A stretch of 64,000 bases of DNA from assembly GCF_030412965.1 (NCBI RefSeq), contig NZ_JAUHJQ010000001.1, positions 124,001 to 188,000 on the forward strand. The letters are read 5' to 3'. A program made the position numbers and the translations under genes. This document shows positions 42,500 to 50,949 of this stretch, in pieces. The notes below the pieces were generated by a model. It did no database searches. It saw only the letters and a list, made by a program, of their open reading frames with translations, and was not told the origin of the DNA. Every line of letters starts with the position of its first letter. Within the stretch, counting starts at the first letter, position 1. The stretch is from Nocardioides oceani. GTDB taxonomy: Bacteria; Actinomycetota; Actinomycetes; Propionibacteriales; Nocardioidaceae.

Positions 42500-43759
42500 G
42501 TGCGCGCCCGACTCTCCCTGACCGCCGGCGCACTCGCCTGTGCGCTCACGCTCCTCACCACCGGCGCGACCGCCGGCGCCGACCCGAGCAGCACACCGGG
42601 GCGCGGGCCGGACCTCGGCGCCGAGCGCGGTCCACGGCACACCTCGGACGACCAGCCCGGCCTGCTCGCGCCGGTCGTCCCGGGGCTGCTCCGGCAGGCC
42701 GGGGGCCTCACCCGCACCGACCCGGTCCGCTCGGCGGTGGCGCCCGGCGTCACGCTGACCCGCTGGGACGAGGCCGACCCGCGGGGGCCGCAGCGGTTCT
42801 CGCTGTTGACCGTCGACCCGTCGGTCCCGGGCGTCTCGCTGGACTACGCCGGCGCGCGACGGGTCTCCGGCACCGCCACGCTCCCGACGCTGCTGTCACC
42901 GGCGTACGCCGGCACCGGCACGGTCGCCGGCGTCAACGGCGACTTCTTCGACATCGGCGACACCGGCGCGCCGCTGGGCACCGGCCGGGACGTCGAGCGC
43001 GGCGTCCTCCACGCCCGCGCCTCTGGCTGGACCTCGTCGTTCTCCATCGACGCCCAGGGCCGTCCCGACGTGGGCGAGGTGCCGTTGCGCGCCAAGGTGA
43101 CCCAGCGGCCGGCGATGCGGATCACGAACCTCAACTCCCCGTTCGTCGAGCCCGGCGGCATCGGGATCTACACCGGGGCGTGGGGCACGACCTCCGGCTA
43201 CCGCGTCACCAGCGGCCAGAAGCGGGGCGTGCGGATGGTGCTGGTCCGGGGCGGCAGGGTCGTGCGGACCAAGGCGCGCCTCTCGAGCGGCGAGCGGATC
43301 CGGGGGGTGCTGCTCGTCGGGCGGGGTCCCGGCGCCCGGGCGCTCGGCACCCTGCGCAAGGGCGCGCGGCTCGACGTGCGCTGGTGGCTGCAGGGCGCGC
43401 CGCGGATGGCGATCAGCGGCAACAAGGTGCTCGTCCGCGACGGTGTGGTGGAGGTCGTCGACGACCGCGAGATGCACCCGCGCACCGCGATCGGCATCGA
43501 CCGCGACACCGGCGAGGTGCTGGTCCTGGTCGTCGACGGGCGCCAGACGTGGAGCCGCGGCGCCACGATGGTCGAGCTGGCGGCCGCGATGATCGACCTG
43601 GGCGCCGACGAGGCGCTCAACCTCGACGGCGGCGGCTCGACCACGATGGTCACCCGCGGCGCCGACGGCCGGCTCGGTGTCGTCAACACCCCCTCCGACG
43701 GCCACCTGCGCCAGGTCGCGAACGGCCTGCAGGTGCGGTACCGGCCGCCGGCCGGCTGA
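42500..43759 (+). CDS. phosphodiester glycosidase (NAGPA) domain protein, secreted
   Basis: 419 residues. Signal peptide near 1-28 (ALTLLTTGATAGAD). The NAGPA/DUF2233 domain is shown by GVNGDFFDIGDTGAPLG, HPRTAIGIDRDTGEVLVLVV and ALNLDGGGSTTMV, where the GGG loop is diagnostic. Proteins of this group cleave phosphodiester-linked sugars in cell-wall or exopolysaccharide contexts. It lies in tandem with the preceding secreted hydrolase (19 nt gap) but has its own likely promoter. The substrate is unknown. Confidence 0.87.
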   Translation: MRARLSLTAGALACALTLLTTGATAGADPSSTPGRGPDLGAERGPRHTSDDQPGLLAPVVPGLLRQAGGLTRTDPVRSAVAPGVTLTRWDEADPRGPQRFSLLTVDPSVPGVSLDYAGARRVSGTATLPTLLSPAYAGTGTVAGVNGDFFDIGDTGAPLGTGRDVERGVLHARASGWTSSFSIDAQGRPDVGEVPLRAKVTQRPAMRITNLNSPFVEPGGIGIYTGAWGTTSGYRVTSGQKRGVRMVLVRGGRVVRTKARLSSGERIRGVLLVGRGPGARALGTLRKGARLDVRWWLQGAPRMAISGNKVLVRDGVVEVVDDREMHPRTAIGIDRDTGEVLVLVVDGRQTWSRGATMVELAAAMIDLGADEALNLDGGGSTTMVTRGADGRLGVVNTPSDGHLRQVANGLQVRYRPPAG

Positions 43760-43781
43760 GCCGGGCCTGTCCTTCCCCGCC

Positions 43782-44264
43782 TCAGGCGACGGCGAGCGCG
43801 ACGGTGGTGACCGGCGCGCGGCACTCCTCGGTGGCCTTGGGCACCTCGACCTGGATGTCGTTGTTGCGCAGCGTCGCGGACGTGGGCGACGCGCACCCGA
43901 CCGTGACGACCTGGGCCAGCACGCCCTGGCTCTCACCGAGCACCAGCTGGCCCACGCGCGAGCGGAGCCGCTCGGCGAAGGCGGGGTCGAACTGCTCGAG
44001 GAAGGCGTCGAGGTCCGCCTCCTCGGTCACCGGGACGGCCTCCTCGGTCACCGTGCCGCCCACGTCGGCGCCGCGCACGAGCTTGACCTCGACGCTCTCG
44101 ACGCCGTCGGCGTCGAGCGGGTCGACGGTCTCCTGGGTCGGGCTGGGCGTGCCGGCCACGGTGGTGTCCCGAGGGTCGCCCTCGGCCTCCCCGCACGCGG
44201 CGGTCAAGCCCGCCACGAGGGCGAGGACGGTGGACAGGGCGAGGGTTCCGAGATGACGTCGCAT
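43782..44264 (-). CDS. hypothetical lipoprotein
   Basis: 160 residues. Signal with lipobox LTAAC at about residue 24, then an acidic mature region with two Cys (VTVGCASPT and EECRAPV) that may form a disulfide. No family is recognised. Tail-to-tail with the NAGPA-domain gene (22 nt). A TACCGT lies 9 nt before the ATG, which is slightly long for a leaderless start. Confidence 0.68.
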   Translation of the reverse strand: MRRHLGTLALSTVLALVAGLTAACGEAEGDPRDTTVAGTPSPTQETVDPLDADGVESVEVKLVRGADVGGTVTEEAVPVTEEADLDAFLEQFDPAFAERLRSRVGQLVLGESQGVLAQVVTVGCASPTSATLRNNDIQVEVPKATEECRAPVTTVALAVA

Positions 44265-44323
44265 ACGGCTCCGACGGTACCCACGGGCGCAGCGTTCCAG
44301 CCGCCGCTGGCATGCTCGGGGAC

Positions 44324-44917
44324 GTGCCTCGGTCCTTCACGCGCGCGGAGCTGGAGTCGTTCCGGGACCGGGAGGTCCCCGACCTGCTGCCCGGCCCGGA
44401 CGGACCGGTGCTGCGGCTGCTCTTCGTGGGGATCAACCCCGGCCTGTGGACCGCGGCCACGCAGACGCACTTCGCCCACCCGGGCAACCGGTTCTACCCG
44501 GCGCTGCTCGCTGCCGGCATCGTCGAGCGGCGCATCGACCCCGCCGCCGGGATGACCGACGAGGACCGCGACCACCTCCGCTCGCGCGGCATCGGCATCA
44601 CCAACGTCGTCCGGCGCGCGACCGCGAAGGCCTCCGAGCTGTCGGCGGAGGAGTACCGCGCCGGCGGGCTCGCGCTCGTCGAGACCGTGCGCCGCGCCCG
44701 CCCGCACGTGGTCGCCGTCGCCGGCGTCACGGCGTACCGCGCCGCCTTCTCGCTGCCCAAGGCCGTCCCCGGCCGCCAGCCCGAGCCGCTGGCCGGCGCG
44801 GACCTGTGGGTGGTGCCGAACCCCAGCGGCCTCAACGCGCACGAGACCGTCGCCTCGCTCGCCGAGGCGTACGCCGCCCCCGCGCGCGCCGCCGGCATCC
44901 TCCCGCCCGCGGGCTGA
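44324..44917 (+). CDS. mug: mismatch-specific DNA glycosylase (Mug/TDG family)
   Basis: About 197 residues. Active-site loop GINPG (LLFVGINPGLWTAATQTHFA near residues 28-47) and the second motif NPSGLNAH (VVPNPSGLNAHETVASLAEA) are those of G:T/U mismatch-specific uracil/thymine-DNA glycosylases. It should excise uracil or thymine opposite G in base excision repair. Two starts are possible, the ATG at 44312 or the GTG at 44324. The latter is preceded 7 nt upstream by a CATGCT -10-like box. Confidence 0.87.
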   Translation: MPRSFTRAELESFRDREVPDLLPGPDGPVLRLLFVGINPGLWTAATQTHFAHPGNRFYPALLAAGIVERRIDPAAGMTDEDRDHLRSRGIGITNVVRRATAKASELSAEEYRAGGLALVETVRRARPHVVAVAGVTAYRAAFSLPKAVPGRQPEPLAGADLWVVPNPSGLNAHETVASLAEAYAAPARAAGILPPAG

Positions 44918-44921
44918 CGTC

Positions 44922-46178
44922 TCAGGCCTGCGCGTCGGGGAACGGGTGGTCCTTGCCGAGGACGACGAGCCCGTCCTCGACGTGGAAGCCGCGCGCCCGG
45001 TCCTCGTCGTGGTCGACACCGACCCGCGCACCGGCCGGGACGACGACGTTCTTGTCCAGGATCGCGCCGCGGACGACCGCGCCCGGGCCGATCTGCACGC
45101 CCTGCATCAGCACCGACCCCTCGACCACGGCGCCGGCGGCGACGCCGACGGCCGGCGAGAGCACCGAGCGGGTGACCGTGCCGCCGCTGACGACCGTGCC
45201 GGGCGAGAGGACCGCCTCGTCGACCCGGGCCGGCGACCCGTCGGCGCCCTGCACGACCTTCGCCGGGGGCTGCGGGCCGTAGGAGGTGTAGATCGGCCAG
45301 TCGAAGTTGTAGAGGTTGAAGACCGGCAGCGGGGAGACCACGTCCATGTGCGCGGCGTAGAACGAGCCGATGGTGCCGACGTCGCGCCAGTAGCCGCGGT
45401 CGCGGTCGGTGGCGCCCGGCACGACGTTGTCCTTGTAGTCGTAGACGCCGGCCTGCGACCGGCGCACGAACGCCGGCACGATGTCGCCGCCCATGTCGTG
45501 CTGCGATCCGGTCGTCGTGGCGTCGCGCGTCACCGCGTCGACCAGCGCGTCGGCGTCGAAGACGTAGTTGCCCATCGAGGCGAGCACCTCGCCGGGCGCG
45601 TCGGGCAGCCCGATGGGGTCGGTCGGCTTCTCGTGGAAGGCGCGGATGCGGCCCGGGTCGGACGGCTCGACCTCGATCACGCCGAACTGGTCGGCCAGCC
45701 CGATCGGCTGCCGGATAGCGGCGACCGTGCAGGCCGCACCCGACTCGCAGTGCTGGGCCACCATCTGCGAGAAGTCCATCCGGTAGACGTGGTCGGCGCC
45801 GACCACGACCACGATGTCGGGCTTCTCGTCGCGGATGAGGTTGAGCGACTGGAAGATCGCGTCGCCGCTGCCGAGGTACCAGTGCTTGCCGACGCGCTGC
45901 TGGGCCGGCACCGGCGTCACGTAGTTGCCGAGCATCGTCGACATCCGCCAGGTCTGGGTGACGTGCCGGTCGAGGCTGTGCGACTTGTACTGCGTGAGCA
46001 CGACGACCTTGAGGTAGCCGGAGTTCACGACGTTCGAGAGCGCGAAGTCGATCAGCCGGTAGATCCCCGCGAACGGCACCGCCGGCTTGGCGCGGTCGGC
46101 GGTGAGCGGCATCAGCCGCTTGCCCTCCCCGCCCGCGAGCACGATGGCCAGGACCTTCTTGCGTGACGTGGCTCGCAT
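44922..46178 (-). CDS. glgC: glucose-1-phosphate adenylyltransferase
   Basis: 418 residues, normal length. [20 protein letters not shown] is the nucleotidyltransferase loop, then [38 protein letters not shown] and a C-terminal left-handed beta-helix ([18 protein letters not shown]). It makes ADP-glucose for glycogen/maltose-1-phosphate synthesis. The ATG follows TACGGT by 6 nt with no ribosome binding site. Divergent from glgM. Confidence 0.96.
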   Translation of the reverse strand: MRATSRKKVLAIVLAGGEGKRLMPLTADRAKPAVPFAGIYRLIDFALSNVVNSGYLKVVVLTQYKSHSLDRHVTQTWRMSTMLGNYVTPVPAQQRVGKHWYLGSGDAIFQSLNLIRDEKPDIVVVVGADHVYRMDFSQMVAQHCESGAACTVAAIRQPIGLADQFGVIEVEPSDPGRIRAFHEKPTDPIGLPDAPGEVLASMGNYVFDADALVDAVTRDATTTGSQHDMGGDIVPAFVRRSQAGVYDYKDNVVPGATDRDRGYWRDVGTIGSFYAAHMDVVSPLPVFNLYNFDWPIYTSYGPQPPAKVVQGADGSPARVDEAVLSPGTVVSGGTVTRSVLSPAVGVAAGAVVEGSVLMQGVQIGPGAVVRGAILDKNVVVPAGARVGVDHDEDRARGFHVEDGLVVLGKDHPFPDAQA

Positions 46179-46184
46179 GCCGTC

Positions 46185-46190
46185 ACCGTA
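46185..46190 (-). promoter_or_regulatory. -10 element of glgC
   Basis: TACGGT, 6 nt before the glgC ATG. Confidence 0.55.
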
Positions 46191-46202
46191 GACCCACCCG
46201 AG

Positions 46203-46208
46203 TAGGTT
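46203..46208 (+). promoter_or_regulatory. -10 element of glgM
   Basis: TAGGTT, 6 nt before the glgM GTG. The glgC and glgM boxes are only 12 nt apart. Confidence 0.55.
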
Positions 46209-46214
46209 CGGTGC

Positions 46215-47402
46215 GTGCGAGTCGACGTGCTGACCAAGGAGTACCCGCCCGAGATCTACGGCGGGGCCGGGGTGCACGTCGCCGAGCTGGTCCGTGCGCT
46301 GCGCCGCCGCGACGACGTCGACGCCCACGTCCACGCCTTCGGAGCGCCGCGCGAGGAGCCGGGGACGTCGTCGTACGCGGAGCCGGCCGAGCTCGCGGGG
46401 GCGAACGCGGCGCTGCGCACGCTCGGGGTCGACCTGGCGATCGCCGACGCCTGCGCGGGTGCCGACGTGGTGCACTCCCACACCTGGTACGCCAACCTCG
46501 CCGGCCACCTGGCCGGGCTGCTGCACGGCGTGCCGCACGTGGTGACCGCCCACTCGCTGGAGCCGCTGCGGCCGTGGAAGGCCGAGCAGCTCGGGGGCGG
46601 GTACGCCGTGTCGGGCTGGGCCGAGCGGACGGCGTACGAGTCCGCGGCGGCCGTCGTCGCGGTCTCCCACGCCATGCGGGCAGACGTCCTGGCGGCGTAC
46701 CCGGCCGTCGACCCCGACCGCGTCCACGTCGTCCACAACGGCATCGACACCGCGCTCTGGTCGCCGGTCGACGACCCCGACCGGGTCCGCGCGCACGGCG
46801 TCGACCCCGACCGGCCCTCGGTGGTCTTCGTCGGCCGGATCACCCGGCAGAAGGGGCTGCCGTGGTTCCTGCGCGCCGTGGCCGCGCTGCCGCCCGAGGT
46901 GCAGGTGGTGCTGTGCGCGGGCGCGCCGGACACCCCCGAGATCGAGGCCGAGGTCGTCGCGCTCGTCGCGGACCTGCAGGCGACCCGGACCGGCGTGGTC
47001 TGGATCCGCGACATGCTGCCGCGCGCGGACGTCGTCGCCCTGCTCACCGCCGCCACCGTCTTCGCCTGCCCGTCGGTCTACGAGCCGCTCGGCATCGTGA
47101 ACCTGGAGGCGATGGCCTGCGAGACCGCGGTCGTCGCCACGGCGACCGGCGGGATCCCCGAGGTCGTCGTCGACGGCGAGACCGGGCTGCTCGTGCCGAT
47201 CGAGCAGGCGACCGACGGCACGGGCACGCCCGTCGAGCCCGACCGGTACGTCGCGGACCTGGCCGCCGCGCTGACCGAGCTCGCCACCGACCCCGCCCGC
47301 GCCGCCGCGATGGGCCGCGCGGGCCGCGATCGCGCCCGGTCGGCCTTCGGCTGGGACGCCATCGCCGGGCGCACCCTCGAGGTCTACCGCTCGGTCCGCT
47401 GA
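46215..47402 (+). CDS. glgM: glycosyltransferase GlgM (alpha-maltose-1-phosphate synthase; glycogen synthase family)
   Basis: 395 residues, GT4 family. N-terminal [20 protein letters not shown], nucleotide-sugar loop [20 protein letters not shown], and the Glu-x7-Glu motif in [12 protein letters not shown]. In mycobacteria the protein in this neighbourhood (Rv1212c, next to glgC) uses ADP-glucose and glucose-1-phosphate to make maltose-1-phosphate. The same function is inferred here from glgC adjacency; classical glycogen synthase activity is the alternative. It starts at GTG after TAGGTT. Confidence 0.88.
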   Translation: MRVDVLTKEYPPEIYGGAGVHVAELVRALRRRDDVDAHVHAFGAPREEPGTSSYAEPAELAGANAALRTLGVDLAIADACAGADVVHSHTWYANLAGHLAGLLHGVPHVVTAHSLEPLRPWKAEQLGGGYAVSGWAERTAYESAAAVVAVSHAMRADVLAAYPAVDPDRVHVVHNGIDTALWSPVDDPDRVRAHGVDPDRPSVVFVGRITRQKGLPWFLRAVAALPPEVQVVLCAGAPDTPEIEAEVVALVADLQATRTGVVWIRDMLPRADVVALLTAATVFACPSVYEPLGIVNLEAMACETAVVATATGGIPEVVVDGETGLLVPIEQATDGTGTPVEPDRYVADLAAALTELATDPARAAAMGRAGRDRARSAFGWDAIAGRTLEVYRSVR

Positions 47403-47500
47403 GCCCGCCCCGCGTCCACAGATCGGCCCCCGAGGGCCGTCGTCCACAGCCGTCGCGACCGCGCGGGCGCCCGTCGGCGATCCGGAGCAGGGTCGGCGCC

Positions 47501-47923
47501 ATGACCTACGCACCCGTGATCGAGACCCAGACCGACGTCGAGCGGGCCTGGCGCACGCTGATGCGCCCGCTCGGCTGGACCCGCACCAGCACCTGGCTGA
47601 TGTTCGTCGGCCCGGACCGCCGGCCCTTCCCGCCGCTCACCGAGATCGACGACTGCGCCGGACCGCCGCCCGGCGACATCGCCCGGCAGCTGGGCGCGCT
47701 GCTCGCGCACCTGCGCGCCGACTCCCTGCCCGGCGTCCGCGTCGCCTTCCTGCGCTCCCGCCCCGGACTCGGCGGCATCGAGGACGACGACCGCGCCTGG
47801 GCGGCGGCGCTGTACGCCGCGGCCCGCACCGCCGGCATGCCCGCCGAGGTGGTCCACCTGGCCACCGACGAGGACGTCGTCGCGGTGCCGATGGACGAGG
47901 CGGCCCTTCCCGTGACCACCTAG
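47501..47923 (+). CDS. hypothetical protein
   Basis: 140 residues, soluble. [20 protein letters not shown] and [19 protein letters not shown] are its most distinctive stretches; Trp/Pro/Asp-rich N-terminal region and a helical region after 60. No recognised family. The ATG has GGAGCAGGGTC upstream. It begins 98 nt after glgM, and the next gene starts 19 nt after its stop with its own -10. Confidence 0.68.
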   Translation: MTYAPVIETQTDVERAWRTLMRPLGWTRTSTWLMFVGPDRRPFPPLTEIDDCAGPPPGDIARQLGALLAHLRADSLPGVRVAFLRSRPGLGGIEDDDRAWAAALYAAARTAGMPAEVVHLATDEDVVAVPMDEAALPVTT

Positions 47924-47930
47924 GAGTGGC

Positions 47931-47936
47931 TACCGT
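47931..47936 (+). promoter_or_regulatory. -10 element of the EthD-like gene
   Basis: TACCGT, 6 nt before the GTG at 47943. Confidence 0.5.
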
Positions 47937-47942
47937 CCGCCG

Positions 47943-48719
47943 GTGACCAAGCTGGTGTTCCTCCTCGCCGGTGGCGACGACGCCGCCGCCCCGACCCTGC
48001 GGGACGCGCTGCTCGCCGACGACCTCCGCGACGAGCTCGCCGCGGTCGGAGCGACGCGCCTGCACGTCAACGTCGACGACGGGGACGTCGCGGCGGCGAT
48101 GCGGATCGCCTCGCCCACCGGGCCGGTCCGGGCGGTGGTGTCGGTGTGGGCGGAGCTCAGCGCGCAGGTCGGTGCCGAGGTCGCCCCCGTCCTCGACGCG
48201 CTCGCGGCGGCCCTCTCCGGGACCGGGGTGTCGCTCGGCGGCTACGAGGTCGAGGAGCGCCGCCCGCTCGAGCCGCCGTCGGTGCCCGACGGCGTGCGCA
48301 CCGACGCGCTGGCCAACGTGGCCGTGCTGCGTCGTCCGGAGGACCTCGACGAGGCCGAGTGGCGGCACCGGTGGCTGGTCGACCACACCCCGGTGGCCAT
48401 CGAGACCCAGGGCACCTTCGGCTACGTGCAGAACGTCGTGCTGGCCCCCGTGACGACGGATGCGCCGTACGTCAGCGCCGTCGTGGAGGAGCTGTTCCCG
48501 ATGGCCGCCACCACCGACCTGCACGCGTTCTACGGCAGCGGTGGGGACGACGCCGAGCTGCGCTCGCGGATGGAGCGGATGATGGCGAGCGTGTCGCGGT
48601 TCGGTGCCGACCGCGGCCTCGACCTGGTGCCGAGCAGCCGCTACTGCTGGTCGCTCGAGCGGCGCGACCGGCGCGCGATCGCGTACGACGGTGCACGCAC
48701 CCGGCGCACCCAGTCGTAG
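47943..48719 (+). CDS. EthD-like/dimeric alpha-beta-barrel protein
   Basis: 258 residues. Two similar halves; the second has EAEWRHRWLVDHTPVAIETQ and GYVQNVVL, as in EthD-type ferredoxin-like domains; the first starts TKLVFLLAGGDDAAAPTLRD. No membrane segment. EthD-like proteins often accompany degradation of ethers or polyketides, but the enzymatic role is unclear. Overlaps the convergent minus-strand gene by 79 nt. Leaderless start at GTG. Confidence 0.7.
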   Translation: MTKLVFLLAGGDDAAAPTLRDALLADDLRDELAAVGATRLHVNVDDGDVAAAMRIASPTGPVRAVVSVWAELSAQVGAEVAPVLDALAAALSGTGVSLGGYEVEERRPLEPPSVPDGVRTDALANVAVLRRPEDLDEAEWRHRWLVDHTPVAIETQGTFGYVQNVVLAPVTTDAPYVSAVVEELFPMAATTDLHAFYGSGGDDAELRSRMERMMASVSRFGADRGLDLVPSSRYCWSLERRDRRAIAYDGARTRRTQS

Positions 48720-49366
48720 TTGGGCAGGCCGGGCAGCTCGTTGAGGATCGCGTCGAACTCCAGGTCGGGGTCGTCGGCCTGTCCCGTCTCCGGGTCGGGC
48801 GCCTCGAGGTGCAGGTCGGCGAAGACCCGCCAGTCCGAGCGCGGACCGGCGACCGCCAGCTCGACGCGGTGCTCGGCGACGTACCGCGCCCCGAGGAGCA
48901 CCGGGCCGCGCGGTCCCCGGTAGGGGAACAGGGTGGTCAGCGGCCGGGTGGTCATCCCGAGCGAGGGCACGACCAGGAAGCGGCTCAGCGGACCCCAGCC
49001 GTTGGTCGACAGCAGGACGTCGGCGTGCCGCCCGCCGCCCTCGACCGGGTCCGCGGCGACGTCGTCGGCGCTCGCTCCGTCGAGCGGCACCTTGATCGCC
49101 AGCCCGTGGATGTCGGGGAGGCCCGGGGGCAGCCCGATGCCCTTCGACTCCCGGGCGAGGACGTCGTCGGTGCCGGCCTCGTCGACGAACGGCACCCCGA
49201 TGCCCGGCTGCAGCCCGTGGCGCTCGAGCGTGCCGCGCAGCACGCGTCCGACGGGGTGCATCGGCTTCTCCGCCGGGCGAGCGGCCGCGAGGCCGCGGAC
49301 GGCGGTGGCGATGACGGCTCCGCCGATCCGGGCGGGCAGGGCGGTCACGGTGCTGGGAGCGGTCAC
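48641..49366 (-). CDS. unknown conserved protein, paralogue of the 50402-50881 protein
   Basis: 241 residues. Contains PVGRVLRGTLERHGLQPGIG, then FVDEAGTDDVLARESKGIGL and HGLAIKVP, and a later ELAVAGPRSDW block. These align with FDEPGTDDVVVTESR, RGLTVQVP and ELAVARQGEPW of the smaller protein at 50402-50881, so the two are remote homologues. The general layout (R-x-SKG, GLA-x-K, SxGW) faintly recalls catalase-like folds, but no haem ligand motif is convincing. GTG start overlaps the phosphoesterase stop (GTGA), with GGAGG upstream. Its 3' end overlaps the EthD-like gene by 79 nt. Confidence 0.65.
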   Translation of the reverse strand: MTAPSTVTALPARIGGAVIATAVRGLAAARPAEKPMHPVGRVLRGTLERHGLQPGIGVPFVDEAGTDDVLARESKGIGLPPGLPDIHGLAIKVPLDGASADDVAADPVEGGGRHADVLLSTNGWGPLSRFLVVPSLGMTTRPLTTLFPYRGPRGPVLLGARYVAEHRVELAVAGPRSDWRVFADLHLEAPDPETGQADDPDLEFDAILNELPGLPNYDWVRRVRAPSYAIARRSRRSSDQQ

Positions 49367-49908
49367 GAGGGCCTCCGAGAAGTGGTCCGAGAAGTGGTCC
49401 GGGAAGTGGTCCGGGGTGGGAGCCGGTGGAGGACGACGTCGCCGATGACGCCGTCACGCACGCGGGCGGTCAGGTAGGTGCAGTGCGGTTGCTGCCGCCG
49501 GTCAGTGGGCGAGCCGGGGTTGAGCAGCCGGAGCCCGCCGGGGGTCGTGGTGTCCCAGGGGATGTGGCTGTGGCCGAAGACGAGCACGTCGAGGTCGGGG
49601 TACGCCGCCTCGGCGCGCGCCTCGCGGCCCTGCTTGCCACCGGTCTCGTGGACGACACCGAGGCGGAGCCCGTCGAGCTCGACCCGGGCGACCTCGGGGA
49701 GCCGCGCGCGGAGGCCCGGGCCGTCGTTGTTGCCCCAGCAGGCCACCAGCCGGGCCGAGCGCTCCTCGAGCCGGTCGAGCGTGGCCTCGTCGACCCAGTC
49801 CCCCGCGTGGACGACGACGTCGGTCGCGTCGACGGCCTCCCACAGCTCGGCGGGCAGGTCCCGCGCGCGCTTGGGCAGGTGGGTGTCGGCCATGATCACC
49901 AGGTCCAC
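49363..49908 (-). CDS. YfcE-like metallophosphoesterase
   Basis: 181 residues. MADTHLPKRARDLP (metal-binding DxH), VVHAGDWVD (GDxxD type), CWGNNDGPG (GNxD/N), FGHSHIP (GHSH): all motifs of the small YfcE/MJ0936 phosphodiesterases. Start GTG at 49906-49908 with a GAGGGG-type site. The C-terminus ends in three copies of the tetrapeptide TTSR, encoded by a 12-nt tandem repeat. Co-transcribed with the unknown protein downstream and the zinc-finger gene upstream. Confidence 0.8.
   Translation of the reverse strand: MDLVIMADTHLPKRARDLPAELWEAVDATDVVVHAGDWVDEATLDRLEERSARLVACWGNNDGPGLRARLPEVARVELDGLRLGVVHETGGKQGREARAEAAYPDLDVLVFGHSHIPWDTTTPGGLRLLNPGSPTDRRQQPHCTYLTARVRDGVIGDVVLHRLPPRTTSRTTSRTTSRRPS
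49375..49410. repeat. 12-nt tandem repeat, three copies
   Basis: CCGAGAAGTGGT, CCGAGAAGTGGT, CCGGGAAGTGGT in a row, with a partial fourth copy. It encodes TTSR three times in the tail of the phosphoesterase. Confidence 0.75.
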
Positions 49909-49916
49909 GGCACTGC

Positions 49917-49995
49917 CCCTCTCATCCGCGAGCCCTCTCATCCGCGAGCCCTTTCGTCCGCGAGCCCTCTCGTCCGCAGGTGGTCTCATCCGCAG
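49917..49995. repeat. 16-nt degenerate tandem repeat, about five copies
   Basis: CCCTCTCATCCGCGAG-like units repeat across the 5' region of the phosphoesterase and the 3' end of the zinc-finger gene (one unit is 15 nt). The copy at 49980-49995 overlaps the TGA of the zinc-finger gene. Confidence 0.7.
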
Positions 49996-50435
49996 GCGAC
50001 GCAGCGGCGGGCATCGGGGCGGACCTCGAGCCGCTCGGCCGGGATGGGGCGTCCGCAGCCCTCGCAGAGCCCGTAGGTGGCGGTGCCGAGGCGAGCGAGC
50101 GCGGCCTCGATCTCGGCCAGGCGGCGTGAGGCCTGGCGCACGAGCGTGTCCAGCTGGGACCGCTCGAAGGCGATCGTCGCGCCCTCGGGGTCGTGCTCGT
50201 CGTCGGCGTTGGTGTCCCGCGAGGCCTCGACCATCCCGGCGTAGTCACCGCGCAGCGCGGCCAGCCGACGGCTGACCAGGGCGTGCTCGGAGCGCAGCCG
50301 CTCCTCGGTGTCACGCGCGTCGCGCCCTTCAAGGGTGCCGTGGGCGTCGCGGGCTTCCCCGGCGTCCGTGGTGCGGTCGGGGCGGGGCGCCGGTGCGGCG
50401 GTCAGGCCGCCACCTGGCTGCTGATGATCAGGCAC
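49986..50435 (-). CDS. DksA/TraR-type C4 zinc-finger protein
   Basis: 149 residues. C-terminal zinc finger YGLCEGCGRPIPAERL..RRCVACG (CxxC and CxxC), preceded by a coiled coil near 60-110 (LVRQASRRLAEIEAALARLG). The fold is that of DksA/TraR proteins, which bind RNA polymerase and modulate stringent-response or stress promoters. Start GTG at 50433-50435 with AGGAG upstream. It overlaps the 3' end of the next gene upstream by 34 nt. Confidence 0.82.
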   Translation of the reverse strand: MPDHQQPGGGLTAAPAPRPDRTTDAGEARDAHGTLEGRDARDTEERLRSEHALVSRRLAALRGDYAGMVEASRDTNADDEHDPEGATIAFERSQLDTLVRQASRRLAEIEAALARLGTATYGLCEGCGRPIPAERLEVRPDARRCVACG

Positions 50436-50881
50436 CCGAACTCCTGCCACGGCTCCCCCTGCCGGGCCACGGCCAGCTCGGCGGTGCTACCGCCGACCAT
50501 CCGGGCCGCGACGAGCAGCGGCTCGCCGTCCTCGGCCTCACCGGGAGCCGCCAGCACGCCGGTCATCGTCCACTCCTGGCCGGGCAGCCCGTGGCGCACC
50601 CGCCGGCTCACGCGGCTCCACGTCGTGGCCGCCAGCACCAGGGTCAGGTCCTCGCCCTCGGGCATGGGGACCTGGACGGTCAGGCCGCGCACCGGCGCCT
50701 GGGGGCCGAGCAGGGCCGCCTCGCGCGACTCGGTGACGACCACGTCGTCGGTGCCGGGCTCGTCGAAGCACGCGTGCCCGACCGGCTGCTCCAGCCCGCG
50801 GCGGAACAGGCGCCCGCGCAGGGGCACCGCCTGCGGCCGGACCACCGACGCGGTCCGGGTGGCGAGGGTGAGGATCGACAT
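50402..50881 (-). CDS. unknown conserved protein, smaller paralogue of the 48641-49366 protein
   Basis: 159 residues. CFDEPGTDDVVVTESREAAL and GLTVQVP followed by LVLAATTWSRVSRRVRHGLP match the corresponding region of the downstream larger protein, whose N-terminal 45 residues it lacks. No membrane segment or signal peptide. No family name recognised. It begins the operon 50402-48641 (transcribed leftward). Confidence 0.68.
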   Translation of the reverse strand: MSILTLATRTASVVRPQAVPLRGRLFRRGLEQPVGHACFDEPGTDDVVVTESREAALLGPQAPVRGLTVQVPMPEGEDLTLVLAATTWSRVSRRVRHGLPGQEWTMTGVLAAPGEAEDGEPLLVAARMVGGSTAELAVARQGEPWQEFGCLIISSQVAA

Positions 50882-50949
50882 GAGCCGGCGGTACCCGTAC
50901 CTGCTGTCGCAGACACCCGACCTCCGGGGTGGTCCGGACCGGGGCGGGC

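Noticed and set aside
48641..49366. Catalase-like identity of the protein
   Set aside because: The SKG and GLA-x-K pattern resembles catalase cores, but the essential His and Tyr ligands are not in place, so I only call it an unknown protein.
49917..49995. Tandem 16-nt repeats as a CRISPR array
   Set aside because: Repeats are contiguous without spacers, and no cas genes exist.
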